Shown here: positions 1-5,519 of the stretch, one piece after another | How positions within the stretch are numbered: position 1 is the first letter of the stretch | Layout of the letters: each line of letters begins with the position of its first letter | From: Chloroflexota bacterium | GTDB lineage: Bacteria > Chloroflexota > Anaerolineae > UBA3071 | NCBI GenBank assembly: GCA_014383605.1 | Contig: JACNHM010000302.1 | Coordinates: 1-9,640 of the forward strand | Reading direction: 5' to 3' | DNA length: 9,640 nucleotides | Notes under the pieces: generated by a model | What the model saw: the letters and a program-made list of their open reading frames with translations, nothing else | What the model was told of the DNA's origin: nothing | Database searches by the model: none | Program-made: the position numbers and the translations under genes

Positions 1-77
1 TTGGTCAATTGGGAAACTGGTAGATTGGTATATTGGGAGACTGGTAGATTGGTATATTGGGAAATTGGTAAATTGGT
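1..77. repeat. Octamer tandem repeat array (NNNNTGGK)
   Basis: From about base 6 to base 77 the sequence reads as 8-bp units ending in TTGGT, CTGGT or TTGGG, for example AGATTGGT, ATATTGGG and AAATTGGT. A higher-order period of 24 bp is also visible: the three-unit block at 14-37 recurs almost exactly at 38-61. The array is AT-rich compared with the GC-rich genes nearby. It touches the left edge of the window, so its true length is unknown. No gene is supported here; the open frame across it is repeat translation. Confidence 0.85.
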
Positions 78-100
78 GCGCCGGCTAGCCCCGTCTGTTC

Positions 101-148
101 CCAATGTACCAATGTACCAATGTACCAGTTTACCAATCTACCAGCCCA
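101..148. repeat. Inverted octamer array facing the array at 1-77
   Basis: Six 8-bp units can be read: CCAATGTA three times, then CCAGTTTA, CCAATCTA and CCAGCCCA. Read on the minus strand these are NNNNTTGG/CTGG units of the same family as the array at 1-77, so the two arrays form a large imperfect inverted repeat around an unrelated GC-rich spacer at 78-100. The arrangement could fold into a long hairpin, or could result from two insertions in opposite orientation. No coding function is visible. Confidence 0.8.
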
Positions 149-195
149 TTGTAACCGAGAGGCCATGGAAAGTCAAACAGGGCTGCGGGTCGCCA

Positions 196-229
196 AGGTG
201 CAACGCACTTCCCAAAGTGCGTTGCACCT
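196..229. repeat. Perfect 15-bp inverted repeat (hairpin) upstream of the amidohydrolase
   Basis: AGGTGCAACGCACTT (196-210) is followed by a 4-base loop CCCA and the exact reverse complement AAGTGCGTTGCACCT (215-229). Each arm is itself a small imperfect palindrome (GTGC-AAC-GCAC). There is no U-tract next to it on either strand, so it is not a classical terminator. Its perfect symmetry and its position just upstream of a promoter-like site fit either a dispersed palindromic repeat or a regulatory hairpin. Confidence 0.85.
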
Positions 230-251
230 GGCCCAAGCCCAGCCGGTCAAG

Positions 252-280
252 TTGCGCAGAGGGGGGTTTGATGCTATCAT
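252..280 (+). promoter_or_regulatory. Putative sigma70-type promoter of the amidohydrolase gene
   Basis: TTGCGC (252-257) is followed by a 17-base spacer and TATCAT (275-280). The -10 box matches five of six consensus bases and is preceded by TGC, an extended -10 signature. Initiation would fall near base 287, which leaves a leader of only about 10 bases to the ATG at 296. The ribosome binding site would then sit at the very 5' end of the mRNA. That very short leader is the main reason for caution. Confidence 0.45.
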
Positions 281-295
281 GCGGCGAGGTGAGGC

Positions 296-1666
296 ATGAG
301 GGACTACGACCTGGTCATCGCCAAGGGAACGGTGGTCACTGCCAAAGCAGTCTACGCGGCGGACGTGGGCATCGCCGGCGAGGAGATCGCGGCCATCGGG
401 CAGGGGCTGCGCGGGCGACGGACGCTGGACGCCCGCGGCTGCTACGTGCTGCCCGGCGCGGTGGATGTGCACGTGCATCTGCAGATGCCGGTGAGCGGCG
501 GCCGCTACGTGAGCAGCGACGACTTCGCCAGCGGCACCGTCGCCGCGGCGCACGGCGGCACGACCACGGTCATTGACTTCGTGGAACCGCAGCCGGGACA
601 GAGCCTGCTGCAAGCGCTGGCCGACCGCCGCGCTCAAGCCGACGGCGGCGTGGCCGTGGACTACGGCCTGCACATGACCATCCCCACCTGGCACGCCGAC
701 TGCCTGGAACGACACTCCGAAATCCCCGCCGTCATCGAGGCGGGCGTGCCCACGTTCAAGCTCTACCTGGCTTATGCTGGCCTGCGGCTGGACGACGCCC
801 AGCTCTACACCGTCCTGAGGGCCCTGGCCGCCCACGGGGCCTTGCCCATCGTGCACTGCGAGAACGGCCCCGTCTGCGACTGCCTGCGCGCCGAAGCGCT
901 GGCCCAGGGGCACACGGCGCCGCGCACTCACGCCCTGACCCGTCCGGCCCGCCAGGAGGCCGAGGCCGTCGGCCGGGCGCTGGACATCGCCGCGCTGGCC
1001 GGCGCGCCGCTGTACGTGGTGCACGTCTCCTGCGCCGAGGCGCTGGAGCGGGTCGTCGCCGCCCGGCGGCGCGGCCAGCCGGCCTACGGCGAGACCTGCC
1101 CGCAGTACCTGGCGCTGACGGCAGAGGTGCTGGAAAGGCCTGGCGGTGAGCGGTTCATCTGCGCACCGCCGCCCCGAGGCACGGCCGACCAGGCGGCACT
1201 GTGGGGAGCGCTGGCGCGGGGCGAATTGCAGACGGTGGCCACCGATCATTGCCCCTTCACCCTGGCGGAGAAAGCCGCGGGCGCCGACTTCACGCAGGCG
1301 CCCGGCGGCCTGCCGGGCATCGAAGCGCGGCTGAGCTTGCTGCACACGCTGGGCGTGCGGGGCGGCCATCTCAGCCTGAGCCGCTGGGTGGAGGTGTGCT
1401 GCACGGCCCCGGCGCGTCTGTTCGGCCTGCGGCGCAAGGGGGATATCGCTCCCGGCTTCGACGCCGACCTGGTGATCTTCGATCCCGCCGGCGAGGTCAC
1501 GATGAGCGCCGATTCACTACACGAAAAGGTGGACTGGACGCCCTACGAGGGCTGGCGCCTGCGCGGCTGGCCGCGGGTCACGGTGAGCCGCGGCGAGGTG
1601 ATCGTCGAGGACGGTTGCTTCGTGGGTGAACTGGGTCGCGGACGGTTCGTGGCACGGAAAACGTGA
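296..1666 (+). CDS. Dihydropyrimidinase/hydantoinase-type cyclic amidohydrolase
   Basis: This 456-residue enzyme belongs to the amidohydrolase superfamily, in the dihydropyrimidinase, D-hydantoinase and allantoinase branch. These enzymes hydrolyse a cyclic amide bond in the cytoplasm using two metal ions, and the length is normal for the family. All expected metal ligands are visible: H59 and H61 (DVHVHL), K155 as the probable carboxylated lysine (FKLYLAY), H187 (HCEN), H243 (HVSC) and D317 (ATDH). Tyr160, five residues after the lysine, matches the transition-state tyrosine of hydantoinases. The substrate loops differ from classical family members: CAPPPR (289-294) where SPPLR is usual, and APGG (335-338) where PNG is usual. 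The exact substrate (dihydrouracil, hydantoin, allantoin or another) therefore cannot be named. The ATG at 296 is preceded by GAGGTGAGG (286-294), and the nearby ATGs at 271 and 279 are out of frame. The last residues and the stop codon lie in a tandem repeat. No pathway partner is adjacent. Confidence 0.9.
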   Translation: MRDYDLVIAKGTVVTAKAVYAADVGIAGEEIAAIGQGLRGRRTLDARGCYVLPGAVDVHVHLQMPVSGGRYVSSDDFASGTVAAAHGGTTTVIDFVEPQPGQSLLQALADRRAQADGGVAVDYGLHMTIPTWHADCLERHSEIPAVIEAGVPTFKLYLAYAGLRLDDAQLYTVLRALAAHGALPIVHCENGPVCDCLRAEALAQGHTAPRTHALTRPARQEAEAVGRALDIAALAGAPLYVVHVSCAEALERVVAARRRGQPAYGETCPQYLALTAEVLERPGGERFICAPPPRGTADQAALWGALARGELQTVATDHCPFTLAEKAAGADFTQAPGGLPGIEARLSLLHTLGVRGGHLSLSRWVEVCCTAPARLFGLRRKGDIAPGFDADLVIFDPAGEVTMSADSLHEKVDWTPYEGWRLRGWPRVTVSRGEVIVEDGCFVGELGRGRFVARKT

Positions 1667-1730
1667 AGCGTGAAACGTGAAACGTGAAGCGTGAAACGTG
1701 AAGCGTGAAGCGTGAAGCGTGAAGCGTAAA
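1661..1730. repeat. Heptamer tandem repeat array (RCGTGAA x10)
   Basis: Ten consecutive 7-bp units of the form ACGTGAA or GCGTGAA can be read without interruption; the last unit is GCGTAAA. The first unit supplies the TGA stop codon (1664-1666) of the amidohydrolase gene, so the array abuts and probably overran the end of that gene. A second array of the same motif lies inside the membrane protein gene at 8114-8162. Period-7 tandem repeats are established in cyanobacteria (the STRR repeats); assigning this array to a comparable class is inference. Confidence 0.92.
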
Positions 1731-1770
1731 ACGTTGAAGGAGACCATACTTTACGCATTACGTTTTACGC
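1724..1770. repeat. Inverted repeat between the heptamer array and its reversed copies
   Basis: GCGTAAAACGT (1724-1734) pairs exactly with ACGTTTTACGC (1760-1770) across a 25-base loop. The right arm belongs to a short reversed run of the same heptamer family: TTACGCA, TTACGTT, TTACGCA at about 1751-1771. The hairpin begins about 60 bases after the amidohydrolase stop and could help end its transcription, but no U-tract follows, so terminator function is only a possibility. Confidence 0.6.
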
Positions 1771-1804
1771 ATTACGGCATGGTTCACCTGGGCCAGGAAA
1801 CTGG

Positions 1805-1916
1805 TTTACACTTTTCGTCATGGGTAGGAGCCCAACCGAGTTGGGCGGGGGTTGAAAAGCGTCTTGAAGCCCTGTTTTGACGGCCAATGCGATTGGCCTG
1901 CTACCCGAAGTGTAAA
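1805..1916. repeat. Nested inverted-repeat element with two inner hairpins
   Basis: TTTACACTT (1805-1813) pairs with AAGTGTAAA (1908-1916), and GGGTAG (1822-1827) pairs with CTACCC (1901-1906), giving an outer stem around about 70 bases. Inside are two perfect 7-bp hairpins with 3-base loops: GCCCAAC-CGA-GTTGGGC (1830-1846) and GGCCAAT-GCG-ATTGGCC (1882-1898). The element fills most of the gap upstream of the LuxR/Kelch gene. It could be a small non-autonomous repeat or a structured leader RNA. No known riboswitch or RNA family is recognised, and no convincing promoter was found in this gap. Confidence 0.7.
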
Positions 1917-1977
1917 GGTGTTTTCGCCCTTGTGAAGCTTATTCTGAACCATGCCCGCATTACGGATTTGAAGTGAC

Positions 1978-3309
1978 ATGCCTGAGGAACACAAACCGCT
2001 CAGCGAGCGAGAGCGAGAGATCCTGCAACTGGTGGGCACCGGAGCCACGAACTTGCAGATCGCTCGCCAACTGATGATCAGCCCCAACACGGTCAAGGTG
2101 CACCTGCGCAACATCTACGAGAAGATGGGCGTGCAGTCGCGCACCGAAGCCAGCATGGTGGCTGTGCGCGAGGGCTGGGTGGCGCTGGAAGGAGTGGAAG
2201 CAGCGCCCATGGCTCCCGCTGTCCACCGCCAACGGCCGGCCATCGTCCTCTGGCAGCGCGTCTATCTGCTGGCCGCGCTGGCGGTGGTGCTGTTGGCCTT
2301 CCTCTATCCGCAACTCAGCCGCGGGAGAACGGCGCCCCCACCCAGCAGCGACGTCAGCGATCCGGCGGTGGTGGCAGACCTCGCCAGCGTGGCAGTGGGT
2401 TCCGACCAGTGGACCGCCCGGGCCATGATGCCCGTGGCCCGCAGCCGACTGGCTCTGGTGTCTTACGAAGGAAAACTGTACGCCATCGCCGGGGCCACAG
2501 CCACGGGCGTGAGCGGGATCGTGGAGGTCTACGACCCGGAAAGCAACGGCTGGCTCCCTGGCGCCGCCAAGCCCACGGCGGTCAGCAACGTGGGCGGCGT
2601 CGTGTTCGAGGGGCTGGTTTACGTGCCCGGAGGGTACACGGCGGAGGGTCAGGTGACGGACGTGCTGGAGGTTTACGACCCGCAAGATGACGGCTGGCGC
2701 ACACGAGCGTCCCTGCCGCAGCCGTTGTGTGCCTACGCCGTCGTCGCGGCGGGAGGGCGCATGTATCTCTTCGGCGGCTGGGATGGGGAACAGTACGTGG
2801 CTTCCGTCTACATCTACGACCCGGCCGCCGACCGCTGGACGAGCGGCACGCCACTGGCGCAGCGGCGGGGCTTCGCCGCTGCCGGTGAGCTGAATGGCCT
2901 CATCTTCGTGGCCGGGGGATACGACGGCCAACGGGAGCACACCCTGCTGGAAGTGTACGACCCAGGCAGGGACGCATCAGGGGAAGAAGCGTGGTCAGAG
3001 CGGGCGGCCATGGCCGCGCCGCGCGGCGGCCTGGGGATGGCGGTGACCGGATCGGCCCTGTACGTCATCGGCGGCGGCTGGGAGCAGCCGGTGGATTTCA
3101 ACGAGCGTTACGACCCCAACACCGACACCTGGTCCAGCATCCCGACACCGCTGCCAGACCAGTGGCGCAATCTGGGTGTGGCCGCCTTGGGGGAACGCAT
3201 CTTCGCCAGCGGCGGCTGGAGCGGCGGGCACCTGGCCGTCAACCAGGAGTATCAAACACTGCTCTACCGCATCCACCTGCCCTTGGGCACCAAAGGCGGC
3301 GGTCAGTAG
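1978..3309 (+). CDS. Membrane-anchored LuxR-type HTH / Kelch-propeller regulator
   Basis: The 443-residue protein has three parts. Residues about 8-66 are a LuxR/FixJ-type DNA-binding domain with the typical LSEREREIL start, IARQL, and the recognition segment SPNTVKVHLRNIYEKMGV. Residues about 90-110 are one hydrophobic transmembrane segment. Residues about 143-431 form six Kelch repeats, seen as GG strands (for example FGGWDG at 265-270 and AGGYDG at 312-317) alternating with YDP...W motifs at 185-192, 233-240, 280-287, 327-339 and 378-385. The HTH is expected in the cytoplasm, which places the propeller outside, as in ToxR/CadC-type one-step transmembrane regulators; this topology is inferred. 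No receiver domain or kinase is present. The ATG at 1978 is the first usable start because an upstream in-frame ATG at 1951 runs into a stop; the preceding GAAGTGA is a weak ribosome binding site. The ligand and target genes are unknown. The stop lies six bases from the end of the convergent recombinase-like gene. Confidence 0.88.
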   Translation: MPEEHKPLSEREREILQLVGTGATNLQIARQLMISPNTVKVHLRNIYEKMGVQSRTEASMVAVREGWVALEGVEAAPMAPAVHRQRPAIVLWQRVYLLAALAVVLLAFLYPQLSRGRTAPPPSSDVSDPAVVADLASVAVGSDQWTARAMMPVARSRLALVSYEGKLYAIAGATATGVSGIVEVYDPESNGWLPGAAKPTAVSNVGGVVFEGLVYVPGGYTAEGQVTDVLEVYDPQDDGWRTRASLPQPLCAYAVVAAGGRMYLFGGWDGEQYVASVYIYDPAADRWTSGTPLAQRRGFAAAGELNGLIFVAGGYDGQREHTLLEVYDPGRDASGEEAWSERAAMAAPRGGLGMAVTGSALYVIGGGWEQPVDFNERYDPNTDTWSSIPTPLPDQWRNLGVAALGERIFASGGWSGGHLAVNQEYQTLLYRIHLPLGTKGGGQ

Positions 3310-3315
3310 ACGACG

Positions 3316-4215
3316 CTACAGCGCAGGGGCGGCGAGCTTCTTGACCTTCTCCAGCGTGTCCCGCCAACTGATGCGCGAAAGGCCCAGCTTCTGCCGCAAT
3401 TGCTCTTCGGGCACCCCGCGGCGGTAATCGCGCACGGCAGCCGTCCAGCGCAGTTGCTCAAAAGAGACACCGCCGGGGATGTCAGCCAGCTTGGCGGCGT
3501 CGTGCAGGACGTATTCCAGATTGCGGGCCGTGCATTCGAAGAGCCGCACCTGGGGCTGATACTGCCTCCGATACTGCTGCAATGCGGGCAGAACCTGGGG
3601 GCTTAGCGCCAGCTTCCGCTCCTTGTGCGCCATGCGGGGGTTGGTGTAGCGAATGAAGAGCACCGGCGCCCGCGGGTTGGAGAGGTCCAGGTGTTGCAGC
3701 TCAATACCCATGCACTCGCCCTTTTTGATGCCCGTTTGCAGCAACAGACTGACCAGGAGGTAGGAGCGGGCGTCCGGCTGGGGAGCCCAGAGCATGTCGC
3801 GGGTGGCTGAGAGCAGCCGCTCCACCTGGTCGTCGTAGAGGATGCTGGGCAAGGGGGTGGTCGTGGGGCGGTGCACCAGCGCCGCGGACGGATCGTTGGG
3901 CAGCACAGCGCTTTCCGCCAACCAGCCGAAGAAGACTTTGAGCGTGGTCACCCGGCGGGCGTAGGATTTGGGACTGCAGGGCTTGCCGCGGCGCAAGAGC
4001 AGATAGTCCAGGAAGTCGTTGAGGTCCCAGGTGGCGATCTCCCCCACGGGCTTGTGGCCGCCGACGTACTTGGCCAGAATGTTCAGGTCGCCCAGGAAGG
4101 CCTTGACCGTGTTTTCGGCAAAGCCCTGGCGCAGCATGTGCTCGCGGAAGGGATCCCGAGCCTCAGCCAGCGACGACTGGGTGGTCAGTCTCGGAGCAGC
4201 GGGTTCGGTTGACAT
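3316..4215 (-). CDS. Catalytically degenerate tyrosine-recombinase-fold protein
   Basis: This 299-residue protein has the two-part layout of XerC/phage-integrase proteins: an N-terminal SAM-like core-binding domain (about 20-105, with FREHMLRQGFAENTVKAF and the helix pattern to FFGWLAES) and a C-terminal catalytic-fold domain (about 125-290). The active site is largely lost. The usual TGLR arginine is Lys164 (TGIKKGE), the HxxR histidine is Glu253 (SFEQLRW), the LGH histidine is Leu279 (LGLS), and the nucleophilic tyrosine position is about Leu288. Arg256 and a possible beta-strand lysine (Lys201) remain. DNA cleavage is therefore unlikely; a DNA-binding or architectural role is inferred. The start at 4215 was preferred over the ATG at 4242 because GGAGGTG stands at an ideal distance from it. 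The gene has its own promoter-like site and is intact, with no attachment repeats around it, so it does not look like part of an integrated element. Confidence 0.82.
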   Translation of the reverse strand: MSTEPAAPRLTTQSSLAEARDPFREHMLRQGFAENTVKAFLGDLNILAKYVGGHKPVGEIATWDLNDFLDYLLLRRGKPCSPKSYARRVTTLKVFFGWLAESAVLPNDPSAALVHRPTTTPLPSILYDDQVERLLSATRDMLWAPQPDARSYLLVSLLLQTGIKKGECMGIELQHLDLSNPRAPVLFIRYTNPRMAHKERKLALSPQVLPALQQYRRQYQPQVRLFECTARNLEYVLHDAAKLADIPGGVSFEQLRWTAAVRDYRRGVPEEQLRQKLGLSRISWRDTLEKVKKLAAPAL

Positions 4216-4220
4216 GATTT

Positions 4221-4227
4221 CACCTCC
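4221..4227 (-). promoter_or_regulatory. Strong ribosome binding site that sets the recombinase-like start
   Basis: On the minus strand GGAGGTG is followed by AAATC and then the ATG at 4215, a near-ideal Shine-Dalgarno sequence and spacing. It lies inside the longer open frame that begins with the ATG at 4242, so it argues for the shorter protein starting MSTEPAAPRL. Confidence 0.8.
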
Positions 4228-4302
4228 GACTATCCACGGCAAGGGGATGACTATCTCTTGCCCACATCACCCCGGGCATATTTCGTGTAGCCATCGGAGG
4301 TC

Positions 4303-4331
4303 ATCTTAACAGAAATGGCGATAATTGTCAA
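4303..4331 (-). promoter_or_regulatory. Sigma70-like promoter of the recombinase-like gene
   Basis: On the minus strand TTGACA (4331-4326, a full consensus -35) is followed by exactly 17 bases and TAAGAT (4308-4303, four of six -10 bases). Transcription would begin near 4296, giving a leader of about 80 bases before the ATG at 4215. It points away from the promoter at 4442-4470. Confidence 0.7.
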
Positions 4332-4383
4332 ACCGGACTATGCGATGTCCCCCAGCGCATCCATAGCCGAAACGGAGCGTTTG

Positions 4384-4409
4384 CAGCCTGGACCTGGCAG
4401 TCCAGGCTG
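4384..4409. repeat. 10-bp hairpin between the divergent promoters
   Basis: CAGCCTGGAC (4384-4393) and GTCCAGGCTG (4400-4409) are perfect complements around the loop CTGGCA. The centre reads GGACCTGGCAGTCC, which differs at one base from the core GGACTTGGCAGTCC at 6947-6959. An A8 run at 4427-4434 is on the wrong strand and side to make this a terminator. It lies between two outward promoters, so it may be an operator or a member of a dispersed repeat family. Confidence 0.75.
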
Positions 4410-4441
4410 AGCAGTTGCTGATCCACAAAAAAAACTCCCCC

Positions 4442-4470
4442 TTGACAGCAAGCGGACTTTGTGTTATCCT
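4442..4470 (+). promoter_or_regulatory. Sigma70-like promoter of the MBL hydrolase gene
   Basis: TTGACA (4442-4447) is followed by a 17-base spacer and TATCCT (4465-4470), with TGT directly before the -10 box, an extended -10 feature. Initiation near 4477 gives a leader of about 70 bases containing GAAGGAG (4531-4537), the ribosome binding site for the ATG at 4548. Confidence 0.75.
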
Positions 4471-4547
4471 GTAGCCAGGAAGCCGGTAACCCCTTGCAGG
4501 CTCACACACACTGACGCCAACGACACCTTCGAAGGAGCAAGACATTC

Positions 4548-5387
4548 ATGCAGCGGGAACGAATAGCCGATGACATCTACGTCTTCACCAGCGATCTGTA
4601 CGTCGAAGTGACCGCCGGCGCCATCATCACCACCGAAGGCACGGTCATCATTGACACCCTCCCCTTTCCGCAGGAAACCCGCCAGATGCGAGAACTCCTG
4701 CAAAAACTATCTCCCGCCGGCCTCCGCTACCTGTTTCTCACGCACTCCCACGGCGATCACAGCTACGGCAGCTATCTCTTCCCCGAAGCAGAACTGATCG
4801 CCCACCGGCGGTGTTGGGAATTATTGCAAACGGTAGGGCAGCGGGCATTGCGCAAAGCGCAAGTGGAAACGCCCGAATTGGCCGAGGTGGAGATCCGCCT
4901 GCCGCCGATGATCTTCGAGGAGTCGTTAACCCTGCGGCTGGGCGGCAAAACGATACAGACCATGCATTCGCCCGGCCACGCCTCCGACCTGTCCGTCGTC
5001 TACGTGAAAGAAGACCGGGTTCTCTTCGGCAGCGACACGGTGATGCCAGTGCCCTACATCGTGGGCGGCAACATTCCCGTGCTGATCAACTCGCTGCGTG
5101 CGCTGCGCGAACTGCCCATCGAGGCTGTCGTTCAGGGACATGGGCGCGTGCTGCTGCGGGGAGAAGTGCGAGAAGCCCTCGATTCCAGCATCAAGTACCT
5201 GCAGAACATCGTGCGCATCGCCAAGGAGAAGGCCGAGGCCCAGGCCCCGCGGCGGGAGTTGCTGAAGGTGGACATCGAAGCGTGCGGCAAGTCGCGCATC
5301 CCGCTGGACGGGATGGTGCAGCGGCTGCACCAGACGAACCTGCTGTATCTTTATGACAAGTATCGGGCGGAACTGGATCGGGGGTGA
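4548..5387 (+). CDS. Metallo-beta-lactamase-fold hydrolase
   Basis: The 279-residue protein is a single-domain MBL-fold enzyme with a complete two-metal site: THSHGDH (H66, H68, D70, H71), H144 in SPGH, D163 in GSDTVMP and H198 in QGHG. Most members of the fold hydrolyse thioesters, lactones, phosphodiesters or beta-lactams. This one most resembles general glyoxalase-II/quinoprotein-relay-type hydrolases, but no motif fixes the substrate. There is no signal peptide, so it is probably cytoplasmic. The C-terminal segment (about 205-279) is helical and charged and probably packs on the fold. The ATG is preceded by GAAGGAG ten bases upstream and by a good promoter. It is transcribed alone, divergent from the recombinase-like gene and convergent with the aminotransferase gene. 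Confidence 0.88.
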   Translation: MQRERIADDIYVFTSDLYVEVTAGAIITTEGTVIIDTLPFPQETRQMRELLQKLSPAGLRYLFLTHSHGDHSYGSYLFPEAELIAHRRCWELLQTVGQRALRKAQVETPELAEVEIRLPPMIFEESLTLRLGGKTIQTMHSPGHASDLSVVYVKEDRVLFGSDTVMPVPYIVGGNIPVLINSLRALRELPIEAVVQGHGRVLLRGEVREALDSSIKYLQNIVRIAKEKAEAQAPRRELLKVDIEACGKSRIPLDGMVQRLHQTNLLYLYDKYRAELDRG

Positions 5388-5452
5388 ACACTCTCCAGAC
5401 AGTACTGGCCCAAAGCTCACATTCTACCTGACCGACGACGAAGGACGATGGC

Positions 5453-5509
5453 CGGAAATCGCCAGGTCACGGACCTGGCTAGAGCGTGATAACACCCGAC
5501 GGATTTCCG
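5453..5509. repeat. Nested inverted repeat between convergent genes
   Basis: CGGAAATC (5453-5460) pairs with GATTTCCG (5502-5509). Directly inside the left arm is a perfect hairpin, GCCAGGTC-ACG-GACCTGGC (5461-5479). The element occupies the gap between the stop codons of the hydrolase (+) and the aminotransferase (-). It could act as a bidirectional transcription barrier, but no U-tract follows on either strand. Its GGACCTGGC segment echoes the hairpins at 4384-4409 and 6915-6964. Confidence 0.65.
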
Positions 5510-5519
5510 CCGCCGTGCA

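Noticed and set aside
1..576. A 191-codon open frame on the plus strand
   Set aside because: Its start is translated octamer repeat and the rest is out of frame over the start of the amidohydrolase gene; no domain is visible.
173..1369. A 398-codon open frame on the minus strand
   Set aside because: It lies antisense to the amidohydrolase gene, which has complete catalytic motifs. The translation is Arg/Gly/Ala/His-rich with no recognisable domain, as expected for the shadow of a GC-rich gene.
1661..1730. A possible CRISPR array
   Set aside because: The units are 7 bp and directly adjacent with no unique spacers, and no cas-type gene is present.
1805..1916. A tRNA or known riboswitch
   Set aside because: The hairpins do not form a cloverleaf, there is no T-loop or CCA end, and no conserved riboswitch core was recognised.
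1960..2940. A 326-codon open frame on the minus strand
   Set aside because: It lies antisense to the HTH/Kelch gene, whose domains are clear. Its composition is that of a shadow frame.
3316..4242. An integrated mobile element around the recombinase-like gene
   Set aside because: The catalytic residues are missing, no direct repeats or attachment-like core were found on either side, no tRNA gene is adjacent and no other phage or plasmid gene is present.
4384..4434. An intrinsic terminator formed by the hairpin at 4384-4409
   Set aside because: The nearby homopolymer is A8 on the plus strand and lies on the wrong side for a minus-strand transcript, so neither strand gives hairpin followed by U-tract.
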